Part shown: positions 16,536 through 24,257 of the stretch, one piece after another
How the letters are laid out: every line of letters starts with the position of its first letter
Numbering within the stretch: position 1 is the first letter of the stretch
Origin: an uncultured Clostridium sp.
GTDB lineage: Bacteria > Bacillota > Clostridia > Clostridiales > Clostridiaceae
NCBI GenBank assembly: GCA_900548455.1
Contig: URKQ01000022.1
Coordinates: 1 to 55,001 of the forward strand
Length of the DNA stretch: 55,001 nucleotides
Direction: 5' to 3'
Program-made: the position numbers and the translations under genes
The notes under the pieces: generated by a model
What the model was told of the DNA's origin: nothing
The model's database searches: none
The model's input: only the letters and a program-made list of their open reading frames with translations

Positions 16536-18854
16536 ATGGAAAATACATTAGTAAAACTTCCTTTAATTCCATTAAGGGGATTAAGTATTTTTCCCCATAT
16601 GGCATTAAATTTTGATATAGGAAGAGAAAAATCAATAGCTGCAGTAAATGAAGCTATGAATAATAATCAAAAAATATTTGTTGTAGCACAAAGAGAAGCT
16701 TCTATGGAAAATCCAACAAGAAAAGATATATATACTATTGGATGTGTCTGCACTATAAAACAGTTCGTTAAGTTGCCAGGTAATCATCTAAGGGTGTTAG
16801 TAGAAGGGGATTATAAAGCTAAACTTATAAATTATTCCGATGAGGAAGAATATATTTGGGGTGAAGTTGAACAACTAGAAGAAATTAAAATTGAAAATGA
16901 AGCTGAAGCAAAGGGATATAAGAATTCATTAAATGATAAATTCTATGAATACCTTGATGTTATAGGAGAAGATTTTAAGGAAATTATATTAGAATTAGAA
17001 GAAGAAACAGATGACAATGTATATTGTGATGTAATAAGTGCATTTTTACCATTAGGAGTTTCTACTAAACAAGAACTTTTAGAGTGTATTTCAATAAAGG
17101 AAAGGATGGAAAAATTATTAATAGTTCTTTCAAAGGAAATCGAAGTTGCAAAAGTAGAAAAACTGATTAACAATAAAGTTAAAGCCAGAGTTAATGAATC
17201 TCAAAAAGAATATTATTTAAGAGAACAACTTAAAGTTATTCAAGAGGAGCTTGGAGAAGATGATGAATTATCTCAAGAAATTGCCAAATATGAAAAGCAA
17301 CTGTCCAAGCTAAAGGTATCAAAAGAAGTAAAGACTAAAGCTGAATATGAAATTAATAGATTAAAGAGTGCAGGTCTATCTTCTCAAGAAGGTGCAGTTA
17401 TAAAAACTTATATTGACATATTATTAGGTATGCCTTGGAATAAGGTTACAAAGGATAATCTAGATTTAGGTAGTGCAAGAAAAGTACTTGAAGATGAACA
17501 TTATGGACTTCAGGATGTTAAAGAAAGAATTATTGAGCAACTAGCTGCTAGAAAAATCAGCAATGGTTTAAAGGCTCCAATAATCTGTTTAGTTGGACCT
17601 CCAGGAGTAGGTAAGACATCTATAGCTAAATCTATAGCCAATGCTTTAGGAAGAAAATTTGTAAGAATGAGTTTAGGTGGAGTTAGAGACGAGGCTGAGA
17701 TTAGAGGACATAGAAAGACTTATGTTGGAGCGATACCTGGTAGAATTGTTACAGCGCTAAAAGATGTGGGATATAAAAACCCAGTTTGTTTACTTGATGA
17801 AATAGATAAAGTTTCAAAAGATTATAAAGGAAATGTTGAAGATGCTTTATTAGAGGTATTAGATTCAGAACAAAACAAAACATTTAGAGATCATTACCTT
17901 GAAGTAGATTTTGATTTATCTAAGGTTTTATTTATTACCACTGCAAATACTTTAGACAATGTTTCAAGACCGCTTCTTGATAGAATGGAGATAATTGAAG
18001 TATCAGGTTATACAACTGAGGAAAAATTTGAAATTGGTAAAAAACATTTAATACCTAAATTAATGAAGGAATACTCAATAGAAGAAGGAAAAATAACTAT
18101 TGCTGATAATTCATTAAGAATGTTAATTGACAGATATACTAGAGAGTCAGGAGTTAGAAGTCTTGAGAGAAAACTGGCATCTCTTATTAGAAAGGCAATT
18201 ACAGAGATAATGGAAGGTGAAAAAGATAAAGTTGCTATCTCAACAACTTTAGTGAAAAAATACCTAGGCCATGAAATATATAACTATGATGATATAGATA
18301 AAGAGGATAAAGTAGGAGTTGTAACAGGACTTGCTTGGACTGGTTATGGTGGAGATACCTTAGCTGTAGAAGTTTCAGTTATGGATGGAGATGGTAAGCT
18401 TCAGCTTACAGGACAGCTAGGAGATGTTATGAAGGAATCCGCTAAAGCTGGTTATAGTTATGTAAGAGCTCATTGTGAAAAATATAATATTGATCCTAAA
18501 TTCTATAAAGAAAAAGATCTTCACATCCATATTCCAGAGGGCGCCATTCCTAAAGATGGACCTTCAGCTGGTGTAACTATGGTTACTGCAATGATATCAG
18601 CTTTAAGTAATAGAAAAGTTAAGTATTCTGTTGCAATGACTGGTGAAGTTACATTAACAGGAAGAGTGTTACCTATAGGTGGACTTAAAGAAAAAAGCTT
18701 AGCAGCTTATAGGATGGGAATAAAAACAATAGTAATTCCAAAAGATAATGAAAAGGATCTTAAGGATATACCAAAGACTGTTCATAATAAAATTAAATAT
18801 GTAACGGCAGAAAAAATAGAAGATGTACTTAATTGTGCATTACTGGGAGAGTAA
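16536..18854 (+). CDS. lon: ATP-dependent protease LonA
   Basis: The 772-residue Lon has the complete domain set. The N-terminal substrate-binding domain begins LPLIPLRGLSIFPHM (residues 8-200). A coiled-coil linker (about 205-290, with EYYLREQLKVIQEELGE) leads to the AAA+ domain with Walker A GPPGVGKTSIAKS (near 352) and CLLDEIDKV. The protease domain has Ser in PKDGPSAGVTMVTA and Lys in LPIGGLKEKSLAA. It degrades misfolded and regulatory proteins in the cytosol. Length is typical. GAGGAG precedes the ATG. ysxC starts three bases after its stop, so the two are co-transcribed, as in many Firmicutes. Confidence 0.98.
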   Translation: MENTLVKLPLIPLRGLSIFPHMALNFDIGREKSIAAVNEAMNNNQKIFVVAQREASMENPTRKDIYTIGCVCTIKQFVKLPGNHLRVLVEGDYKAKLINYSDEEEYIWGEVEQLEEIKIENEAEAKGYKNSLNDKFYEYLDVIGEDFKEIILELEEETDDNVYCDVISAFLPLGVSTKQELLECISIKERMEKLLIVLSKEIEVAKVEKLINNKVKARVNESQKEYYLREQLKVIQEELGEDDELSQEIAKYEKQLSKLKVSKEVKTKAEYEINRLKSAGLSSQEGAVIKTYIDILLGMPWNKVTKDNLDLGSARKVLEDEHYGLQDVKERIIEQLAARKISNGLKAPIICLVGPPGVGKTSIAKSIANALGRKFVRMSLGGVRDEAEIRGHRKTYVGAIPGRIVTALKDVGYKNPVCLLDEIDKVSKDYKGNVEDALLEVLDSEQNKTFRDHYLEVDFDLSKVLFITTANTLDNVSRPLLDRMEIIEVSGYTTEEKFEIGKKHLIPKLMKEYSIEEGKITIADNSLRMLIDRYTRESGVRSLERKLASLIRKAITEIMEGEKDKVAISTTLVKKYLGHEIYNYDDIDKEDKVGVVTGLAWTGYGGDTLAVEVSVMDGDGKLQLTGQLGDVMKESAKAGYSYVRAHCEKYNIDPKFYKEKDLHIHIPEGAIPKDGPSAGVTMVTAMISALSNRKVKYSVAMTGEVTLTGRVLPIGGLKEKSLAAYRMGIKTIVIPKDNEKDLKDIPKTVHNKIKYVTAEKIEDVLNCALLGE

Positions 18855-18857
18855 ACC

Positions 18858-19451
18858 ATGGAAATAAAACAAGCAGAATTTAAAATTTCAGCTGTAAAGC
18901 CTTCTCAATATCCAGATGATGGAATGGTTGAGATAGCATTTGTAGGGAGATCTAATGTAGGAAAATCATCACTTATAAATACTTTGACAAATAGAAAAAA
19001 ACTCGTTAAAGTAAGTTCTACGCCAGGAAAAACAAGACTTATTAACTTTTTTACAATAAACAATAAGTTTTATTTTGTAGATTTACCTGGATACGGTTAT
19101 GCTAAAGTATCTAAAACTGAAAAAGCAAAGTGGGGAGACATGATGGAATTATACCTTATGAATAGACCTCAACTTAAAAAGGTAGCTTTATTAGTTGACT
19201 GTAGACATAAACCAACGGGTGATGATGTACTTATGTATAATTGGATAAAACACTATGGTTATAGTGTAATTGTAGTAGCAACTAAAAAGGATAAATTAAC
19301 TAGAAATGAGTTGCAAAAAAGTAGTAAGGTAATTAGAGAAACATTGGATTTAAGCAAAGAAGATAAGATAATGTTCTTTTCTTCCTTAAAAAAAGAAGGA
19401 AAAGAAGAATTGTTAGAAGAGATGTTTCAAGATATAGATATAGAATTATAA
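18858..19451 (+). CDS. ysxC: ribosome-biogenesis GTPase YsxC/EngB
   Basis: The 197-residue Era-family GTPase needed for assembly of the 50S subunit. The G motifs are in order: G1 GRSNVGKSSLIN (near residue 30), G2 TPGKTRLINFF, G3 DLPGYGYAK, G4 TKKDKL and G5 in FFSSLKKEG. Length is typical. It follows lonA almost directly (three-base gap), an arrangement conserved in Firmicutes. The operon ends at the strong terminator at 19468. Confidence 0.97.
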   Translation: MEIKQAEFKISAVKPSQYPDDGMVEIAFVGRSNVGKSSLINTLTNRKKLVKVSSTPGKTRLINFFTINNKFYFVDLPGYGYAKVSKTEKAKWGDMMELYLMNRPQLKKVALLVDCRHKPTGDDVLMYNWIKHYGYSVIVVATKKDKLTRNELQKSSKVIRETLDLSKEDKIMFFSSLKKEGKEELLEEMFQDIDIEL

Positions 19452-19467
19452 TTAGATTTTTAAAAGT

Positions 19468-19510
19468 AATCTGTGTTATTTAGCATATAAATAGCACAGA
19501 TTTTTTTTTG
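19468..19510 (+). terminator. intrinsic terminator of the lonA-ysxC operon
   Basis: AATCTGTGTTATTTA pairs with TAAATAGCACAGATT, followed by nine T. Confidence 0.92.
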
Positions 19511-19616
19511 TTTCATATATTATATTATAGAACCAAAGAAGTAGAATAAATACTAAACCATTGAGAATATAGCGACTTAAGATAATTTTTTTAAATATCT
19601 ATAGAAAAAAATCAGT

Positions 19617-19643
19617 GTCAAAACTTAAGCAAATTCATATAGT
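19617..19643 (+). promoter_or_regulatory. weak candidate sporulation (sigma-E-like) promoter of the Cys-rich cluster
   Basis: CATATAGT (19636-19643) matches seven of eight positions of the sigma-E -10 pattern CATACAnT. GTCAAAA (19617-19623) is a poor -35 match, 12 bases upstream. No good vegetative promoter is seen in this gap. This is a guess from pattern alone. Confidence 0.25.
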
Positions 19644-19696
19644 GTATTATACAAAAGATAAAATTAAAGTTTAAAAATTATGAGGAGGATAAAAGT

Positions 19697-20281
19697 ATGA
19701 GTGACTATGAAAACATGTTTGATGCTTTTGAATCAACAGGAACAGGAACAGATGGAAGATGTACACCACCGCCACCACCACCTCCACCATTTCCACCATG
19801 CCCACCATATGGGCCAGGAATGGGGAATAGATGGATAATATGGATAATATTAATATTGATATTCTGTAGAGGCGGTTTCGGATGTGGTAACAATGGATGC
19901 GGATGTGGAAATACACCAGTAACACCAGTAGCACCAGTAGCAAACAATAATTGTGGATGCTGTGGATGCGGCGGCGGATGTGGCGGATGCGGCGGATGCT
20001 GTGGATGCAACTGCACATGCAAAGAATATTGCAACTGTTGTGGTGGAGTAATAAAGGGAAGAAAAAAATGCCAAAACTATATAGTAGAAACGTGTTCTTG
20101 TAATGGTGGGGCAACACCAACTTATGCAACTGTTGCACCAGTAGCTACAGCACCTGTTGGAAACTGTGGATATGGGTCTTGTGGATGTGGAGGTTTTGGA
20201 GGAAACTGGCTATGTGCTTTAGTAATATTAATAGTTATTTTCCTTATTAGAAGAGAACCTTGTATGCCAATGCCTAGATAA
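19697..20281 (+). CDS. Cys/Gly-rich two-membrane-segment protein with polyproline tract, unknown function
   Basis: The 194-residue protein has a striking composition: about 28 cysteines. In order it shows an acidic head (1-20), eight consecutive prolines then FPPCPPYGPG (about 24-40) and a first hydrophobic segment RWIIWIILILIFC. A Cys/Gly domain follows, made of CGxC and CGGC repeats ending CTCKEYCNCCGG. Then come a Pro/Ala/Val/Thr linker, GYGSCGCGGFGG and a second hydrophobic segment LCALVILIVIFLI close to the basic C-terminus. Such composition suggests disulfide cross-linking or metal binding at a surface; spore-envelope proteins look broadly like this, but I recognise no family. GAGGAGG precedes the ATG. 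It is the first of four tandem genes. Confidence 0.75.
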   Translation: MSDYENMFDAFESTGTGTDGRCTPPPPPPPPFPPCPPYGPGMGNRWIIWIILILIFCRGGFGCGNNGCGCGNTPVTPVAPVANNNCGCCGCGGGCGGCGGCCGCNCTCKEYCNCCGGVIKGRKKCQNYIVETCSCNGGATPTYATVAPVATAPVGNCGYGSCGCGGFGGNWLCALVILIVIFLIRREPCMPMPR

Positions 20282-20356
20282 AAACTTAGGATTAAAGATA
20301 TAAGATGAGCTAAGAAAAGATATGAGGATAAAAAGTTAAGATAGGAGGAATAAAAT

Positions 20357-20761
20357 ATGTATGGATGTACAATGAATAGAAATAATCCTCAAGGATGTAC
20401 TATTTTATTAATAATCATCATTCTTGCATGTCAAGGATTATTAGACGGCAGCCCAAGATCAAGGAATGCAATAACATTACTCCTAATTTGGTGGTTGTGT
20501 AATAATGGAGGATGTTTTAACCAAGGAATAAATCAACAGGCTGTAGCACCAGTAACAACGGCTTGTATAGCACCAACTAATAATAGCTGCTGCTGTTCAA
20601 ATAATTGTTGTTGTTATCCTACAAAATGTTGTAGCACATGCTGCTGCAAACCTAAAGAAAAGAAATGTAAATGCAAAAGAGTAAAAGTTTGCTATAACAA
20701 TTGTGGAAATGCTGGAACAGCTGGAACCGGATCAGGTAACTGTGGGTGCTGTTGTTGCTAG
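20357..20761 (+). CDS. Cys-rich membrane protein with SRNAITLLL-WWLC core (paralogue 1)
   Basis: The 134-residue protein contains about 26 cysteines (near 19 percent). An N-terminal hydrophobic segment (GCTILLIIIILACQGLLDG, about 13-31) is followed by the motif RSRNAITLLLIWWLC, shared almost exactly with the next gene. A linker then leads to a tail of cysteine triplets (NSCCC, NNCCC, STCCC) interrupted by a Lys/Cys patch KPKEKKCKCKRVKVC, ending GNCGCCCC. Two hydrophobic stretches flanking SRN suggest a helical hairpin in the membrane with the Cys tail exposed. TAGGAGG is the ribosome site. No known family is recognised; thiol-rich metal or disulfide chemistry is inference. Confidence 0.75.
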   Translation: MYGCTMNRNNPQGCTILLIIIILACQGLLDGSPRSRNAITLLLIWWLCNNGGCFNQGINQQAVAPVTTACIAPTNNSCCCSNNCCCYPTKCCSTCCCKPKEKKCKCKRVKVCYNNCGNAGTAGTGSGNCGCCCC

Positions 20762-20828
20762 AATATTTGCCAATGAAATTAAGTGATAAATTAATTTATA
20801 AAAAATAAGTTAAAAAGGAGAAGTTAAT

Positions 20829-21107
20829 ATGTGTGGATGCGGATTTAATGGAAGAGGCAGTAATTGGTGCTCAATAATCATTATAATCTTAATATTTAGG
20901 TATCTAGGTTTATTAGATACAAACTGTAATCCAAACTCAAGAAATGCAATAACATTACTTCTTCTATGGTGGTTATGTTCAGGAAATTGCGGATGTAATA
21001 TGGGAAATAGTAACGTTAATGTACCTGTAGTACCTTATGTAAATAATAACTGCAATACAGGCTGCTGTAGCCAAAGAGTTTGTTGTTGTAATAGCTGCTG
21101 CTGCTAA
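20829..21107 (+). CDS. Cys-rich membrane protein with SRNAITLLL-WWLC core (paralogue 2)
   Basis: The 92-residue paralogue of the preceding product has about 16 cysteines. Order of parts: MCGCGFNGRG, a hydrophobic run (WCSIIIIILIFRYLGLLD), the linker TNCNPN, the shared motif SRNAITLLLLWWLC, a CGC stretch, a short Asn/Val linker and a final CCSQRVCCCNSCCC. It lacks the Lys/Cys patch of its neighbour, so it is a shorter version of the same plan. AAAGGAG precedes the ATG. Spacing between the genes (67-75 bases) and the lack of terminators suggest one transcript with the two upstream genes. Confidence 0.75.
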   Translation: MCGCGFNGRGSNWCSIIIIILIFRYLGLLDTNCNPNSRNAITLLLLWWLCSGNCGCNMGNSNVNVPVVPYVNNNCNTGCCSQRVCCCNSCCC

Positions 21108-21208
21108 GAAATAGAAGATACAATGGATATTAATTAAACAAAAGTCTAAAAAAGCGTAAACCACGGCCCAGTTGAGGGGGGTTTCTAGAAAGGTAAGAAA
21201 AATAGCAG

Positions 21209-21237
21209 TCCATGATTTCATGGATTGCTTTTTTAAA
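21209..21237 (+). terminator. intrinsic terminator between the Cys-rich genes and the repeat protein
   Basis: AGCAGTCCATGA pairs with TCATGGATTGCT (one G-T pair), followed by TTTTTT. The gap before it (21155-21190) also holds a G-rich stretch of unknown role. Confidence 0.8.
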
Positions 21238-21264
21238 GATAATATGATTTAAAGAGGTGAGTTC

Positions 21265-22302
21265 ATGGGAAAACATAAGCATAGAAGAAGAGAGTTGTCT
21301 GAGGGGTATCCAGAACAGATGATTAACAATTATCCAGGAGGATTTACAGGTCAGCCAATGAATGGAAATCCTCAACAGAATATGGGTCAAGGTATGCCAA
21401 TGAATAATGGAAATATGAATATGAATAATAATATGATGCCAAACCAAATGGGACAAAATCAATATGGGAATATGGGAATGAATGGTGGAGGCATGCCTCA
21501 AAATCAAATGAATATGGGAATGATGAATAATCCTTTAGGAGCTTTAATGGGAGGCAACGGTAATATAAACGGAATAGTGCAACTTTTAAGTATGTTAGGG
21601 TTAGGTAATGGAGGAGAATTAGGACAAAGTGGAGGAGGCGTAGGAGATATTCTAGGTATGCTAGGAGGTCAGCAAGGTGGTGGAGATATCTTAAGCATGC
21701 TGGGTGGAGGACAGCAAGGCGGCGGCGGAGATATCTTAAGTATGCTTGGTGGAAAGCAAGGTGGCGGAGATATTCTAGGTATGCTTAGCAATGTGTTAGG
21801 TATGGGAGGTCAGCAAAGTCCCCCTAGTTACGGAACGACAGAAACAGAACAAGCAAAAAATTTTTCTTCAGTAGAAGAGATATTAGCCCAAATTAGACCA
21901 GAAGATATTTCAGAACTTCAAAGAGTTTTAAATAATATGCAGAGTGAAAAGCAAGAAGATAAAAAAAAAGATGATTCCGTAGAAGAAATATTGGCTAATC
22001 TAAATTTTAATGCAATACTAGAGAATATGAACAATTCCAATGTGGATTTTTCCAATATAGATGTGAACAATATAGACATAGATGAATTAATGCAGGAGGA
22101 CATCCCTCAAGAGGTGGATTTAGATTCCTCTGACCAAGCAGATGCAGATATAGTAGATGAAAACATATTGGACAAAGAAAAAGGTTTAACTGAGGAGGAA
22201 TATATTAAGCTTATTAATGTTTTACTTAAATTAATAGATTCTAATAAGATTAGACTTTTAAAGAAAATTGTAGATGATTATGGAAAGACTACAAAAGAGT
22301 AA
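21265..22302 (+). CDS. Met/Asn/Gly/Gln-rich repeat protein with acidic C-terminus, unknown function
   Basis: The 345-residue protein has a His/Lys/Arg-rich start (GKHKHRRRELSEGYPEQ). Residues 20-95 are very rich in M, N, G, Q and P. Residues 115-190 then hold a tandem repeat of the type GGGDILSMLGGxQ, present about four times. The second half is acidic and helical, with two similar segments (SVEEILAQIRPEDI and SVEEILANLNFNAI), and it ends in EEYIKLINVLLKLIDSNKI. No signal peptide or membrane segment is evident. Low-complexity repeats followed by a folded tail suggest a self-assembling structural protein; spore coat is one possibility because of the neighbours. It follows the Cys-rich genes after a terminator, so it may have its own promoter. 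Confidence 0.7.
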   Translation: MGKHKHRRRELSEGYPEQMINNYPGGFTGQPMNGNPQQNMGQGMPMNNGNMNMNNNMMPNQMGQNQYGNMGMNGGGMPQNQMNMGMMNNPLGALMGGNGNINGIVQLLSMLGLGNGGELGQSGGGVGDILGMLGGQQGGGDILSMLGGGQQGGGGDILSMLGGKQGGGDILGMLSNVLGMGGQQSPPSYGTTETEQAKNFSSVEEILAQIRPEDISELQRVLNNMQSEKQEDKKKDDSVEEILANLNFNAILENMNNSNVDFSNIDVNNIDIDELMQEDIPQEVDLDSSDQADADIVDENILDKEKGLTEEEYIKLINVLLKLIDSNKIRLLKKIVDDYGKTTKE

Positions 22303-22381
22303 TTAAAATTTTAGTTTAATGTATAAAAAAAAACAAAATGTTCATAATAATAATTGTAATGGAAGTTAAAATCTCCATAAG

Positions 22382-22447
22382 CCTCTAAAAGAAATTTTAG
22401 AGGTCCCCCCCATCCCCCTTGGGACCTTTTAAGGTCCCATTTTTTTG
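22382..22447 (+). terminator. double hairpin terminator after the repeat protein
   Basis: A first hairpin CCTCTAAAA/TTTTAGAGG (22382-22403) is followed by a C-rich spacer and a second, GGGACCTT-TT-AAGGTCCC (22421-22438), with seven T after it. The second is a classic terminator. Confidence 0.8.
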
Positions 22448-22461
22448 CCTTAAGAACAAAA

Positions 22462-22491
22462 AAGTAACTTGAAATTATATCCAAGTTACTT
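22462..22491 (-). terminator. intrinsic terminator of the gene at 22501-23439
   Basis: AAGTAACTTG pairs with CAAGTTACTT, with a T run on the minus-strand transcript. Confidence 0.75.
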
Positions 22492-22500
22492 GATAAATAT

Positions 22501-23439
22501 TTAATATGCATTTATGGAAGTGATTTTGTAAGGAAAATCTGTATCTGGATATTTATTAATCATTATATTTATTGTTAAGTTTTTTACTTTAGTATTATCT
22601 GTTGTGTTTATGGCTCTAAAGTTTAAAATCCAGTTTTCACAAGTTACTACTCCAGACTCATCCCAGGCTAGATCTGTAAAATATCCATCTTGAAACTTAT
22701 AGAAGTTAGCACTGTTAGCTAATTTAAATAAAGTTTCTAAATCGTTTCCGCTTATTTGAGGATAGATATAATTTGGAACGGACAAGTAAGCGTTGGGGAA
22801 ACTTTCTAGCAAACTAATAAAATTGGACAAAGTATCCATAGCGGGTACGTTGAGGCTAGATGAATCAGCAATCTCTTTTATAGAATTTTCTTTCCACATG
22901 TAGCTTTTTAAATCTAGGTTTCCTCCTAAAAAATTCCCTGAAATTAATTTAGGAGTTTTATTATTACAACTATCAAGAAATCCTATTATGTTATTATATG
23001 AACAAAATATATCTTCGTAAGATGTACCATTCCATGAGAATATATGTTGAATAGGTTTATTATGGAAGGAACTTTGAATAATTATATCTTTAGAATTATT
23101 TCTAGACATATCAATAGTGGATATTCTAATTGGCCAGTAATCTGAATACTCACCTAAACTTGGAAGAGACTTATGACAGTTTAAACTATAAGTTTCATCT
23201 TTATTCAAGTTGATTTGACCCGTAAATCCTTCTCCAGTATTTTTTATAACTATTGTATCTTTTTTATTATCACCATTTAAGTCTTCTCTAACAACGTTAT
23301 CTTTATTTAGAAGATTAAATACAGGTTTTGATTCCTCATTAATATTTGAAGATTTTATAACATAGATTAAAGAAACTATGCCTATTAGTAGTAATATTAA
23401 ATAAAACTTTTTATTTGAATTGATAAATTTTCTTAACAT
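22501..23439 (-). CDS. membrane-anchored extracytoplasmic protein with FG-GAP/VCBS-like start, unknown function
   Basis: The 312-residue protein has one N-terminal membrane anchor (about residues 11-29), so the bulk faces outward. Residues 50-75 read REDLNGDNKKDTIVIKNTGEG, the calcium-loop style (D-x-N-x-D) seen in FG-GAP/VCBS-like repeats. MSRNNSKDIIIQSSF may be a second copy. The remainder (for example DGYFTDLAWDESGVVTCENW) is unrecognised. The start ATG has GTGAGGTGA upstream. It lies downstream of the Fur-family gene on the same strand, but a terminator separates them. Binding or scaffolding at the cell surface is inference. Confidence 0.6.
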   Translation of the reverse strand: MLRKFINSNKKFYLILLLIGIVSLIYVIKSSNINEESKPVFNLLNKDNVVREDLNGDNKKDTIVIKNTGEGFTGQINLNKDETYSLNCHKSLPSLGEYSDYWPIRISTIDMSRNNSKDIIIQSSFHNKPIQHIFSWNGTSYEDIFCSYNNIIGFLDSCNNKTPKLISGNFLGGNLDLKSYMWKENSIKEIADSSSLNVPAMDTLSNFISLLESFPNAYLSVPNYIYPQISGNDLETLFKLANSANFYKFQDGYFTDLAWDESGVVTCENWILNFRAINTTDNTKVKNLTINIMINKYPDTDFPYKITSINAY

Positions 23440-23492
23440 ATAATCACCTCACATAAATTATATGTAGAAATTATCATTTTAATTAATAAAAT

Positions 23493-23530
23493 AAAAAAGT
23501 AAGAGATTAGAAATCTAACCTCTTACTTAA
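23493..23530 (-). terminator. terminator at the 3' end of the Fur-family gene
   Basis: AAGTAAGAG-TTAGA pairs with TCTAA-CTCTTACTT around 23497-23529, overlapping the stop codon, with a T run on the minus strand. Confidence 0.7.
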
Positions 23531-23942
23531 CTTTTTGACATTCAGGGCACAAGCCATAAAAATAAACTTTATTAGAAAGTACTTCATACTGAGTTTTTGG
23601 TTTAACTTGATCATTTAAAGATTCGAAAGAAATCCCTTCTAAATCATCTACTTTTGAGCAGTTAATACAGTGGATATGAGGATGTGAATGAACAGAACCG
23701 TCATATCTAAAGTTGCCTTCACCAACGTTAATTTCTTGAATTAAATTAACATCCACTAAAACCTTCAATGTTTTATATACAGTTGCAAGACTCATAGTAG
23801 GATAATCTTTTTGCAGAGCTTTGTATATAGTTTCAGCAGAAGGATGTTCCTTAGTTGATTTTAGGTAATTATATACGGCTATACGTTGAGGTGTAAGTTT
23901 TAATTTTTTTTCTTTAAAAACTTGAGTAAAATTACTATCCAT
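23523..23942 (-). CDS. Fur-family metalloregulator, PerR-like
   Basis: The 139-residue DNA-binding repressor has an N-terminal winged helix (KLTPQRIAVYNYLKSTKEHPSAETIY, then TMSLATVYKTLKVLVDVNLI). The C-terminal metal-binding dimerisation domain has a His cluster HSHPHIHC and two Cys pairs (CINC and CPEC) for the structural zinc. The DLEG stretch after the first pair has Asp where Fur proteins often have Glu, which favours PerR. The ATG has AAGGTGA upstream. Fur, Zur and PerR cannot be separated with certainty by eye. It could control the Fur/Zur-type site before znuA about 5.5 kb away; this is inference. Confidence 0.9.
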   Translation of the reverse strand: MDSNFTQVFKEKKLKLTPQRIAVYNYLKSTKEHPSAETIYKALQKDYPTMSLATVYKTLKVLVDVNLIQEINVGEGNFRYDGSVHSHPHIHCINCSKVDDLEGISFESLNDQVKPKTQYEVLSNKVYFYGLCPECQKVK

Positions 23943-24257
23943 TATATCACCTTCTTAAAAAGTTTAGATATGTTGCAATTAACAAAATGTAGTTCTTAAA
24001 TTAATAGCTAAGCACTAAAAATATAAGCCATTACTTAATGTCTTAATGGTGCAAGCATATGCTATATATTTTTATAAATTAATTACAAAGGAAAGTTTTT
24101 ATTTGTACAATAATCCCATTGTAATTTTATTTATAATATATAGTTATTATATAATATTAATTATCCATTGTAAAGGAATATTATTATGAAAAAAAATATT
24201 TTAATTCAATAAATGGAGTATCCTTCATATATTATATTATAGGAAGGAGGAGAGGAT
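23943..24257. other. 315-base divergent intergenic region
   Basis: AT-rich. CCATTGTAA occurs twice (24116-24124 and 24165-24173) and a TATAAT lies at 24132-24137. An eight-codon frame with a ribosome site (ATG 24186 to TAA 24212) precedes the PIN-PhoH gene and could be a leader peptide. No exact 7-1-7 Fur/PerR box is visible. Confidence 0.4.

Noticed and set aside
14552..18854. Two Lon proteases in a row as an unusual duplication
   Set aside because: The first is LonB (membrane anchor, no N-terminal domain) and the second LonA; this pair is a normal arrangement in Firmicutes.
19671..20138. Long antisense frames opposite the first Cys-rich gene
   Set aside because: They arise from the strong codon bias of the Cys/Gly/Pro-rich gene; they have no ribosome site and low-complexity His/Pro-rich or Ser/Ala-rich products.
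20357..21107. Cys-rich products as ribosomally made, modified peptides (lanthipeptide or similar)
   Set aside because: No modification enzyme, protease or dedicated transporter gene lies beside them, and the products have membrane segments rather than leader-core layout.
22311..22511. 66-residue frame on the minus strand
   Set aside because: It runs straight through two hairpins and a terminator and has no ribosome site.
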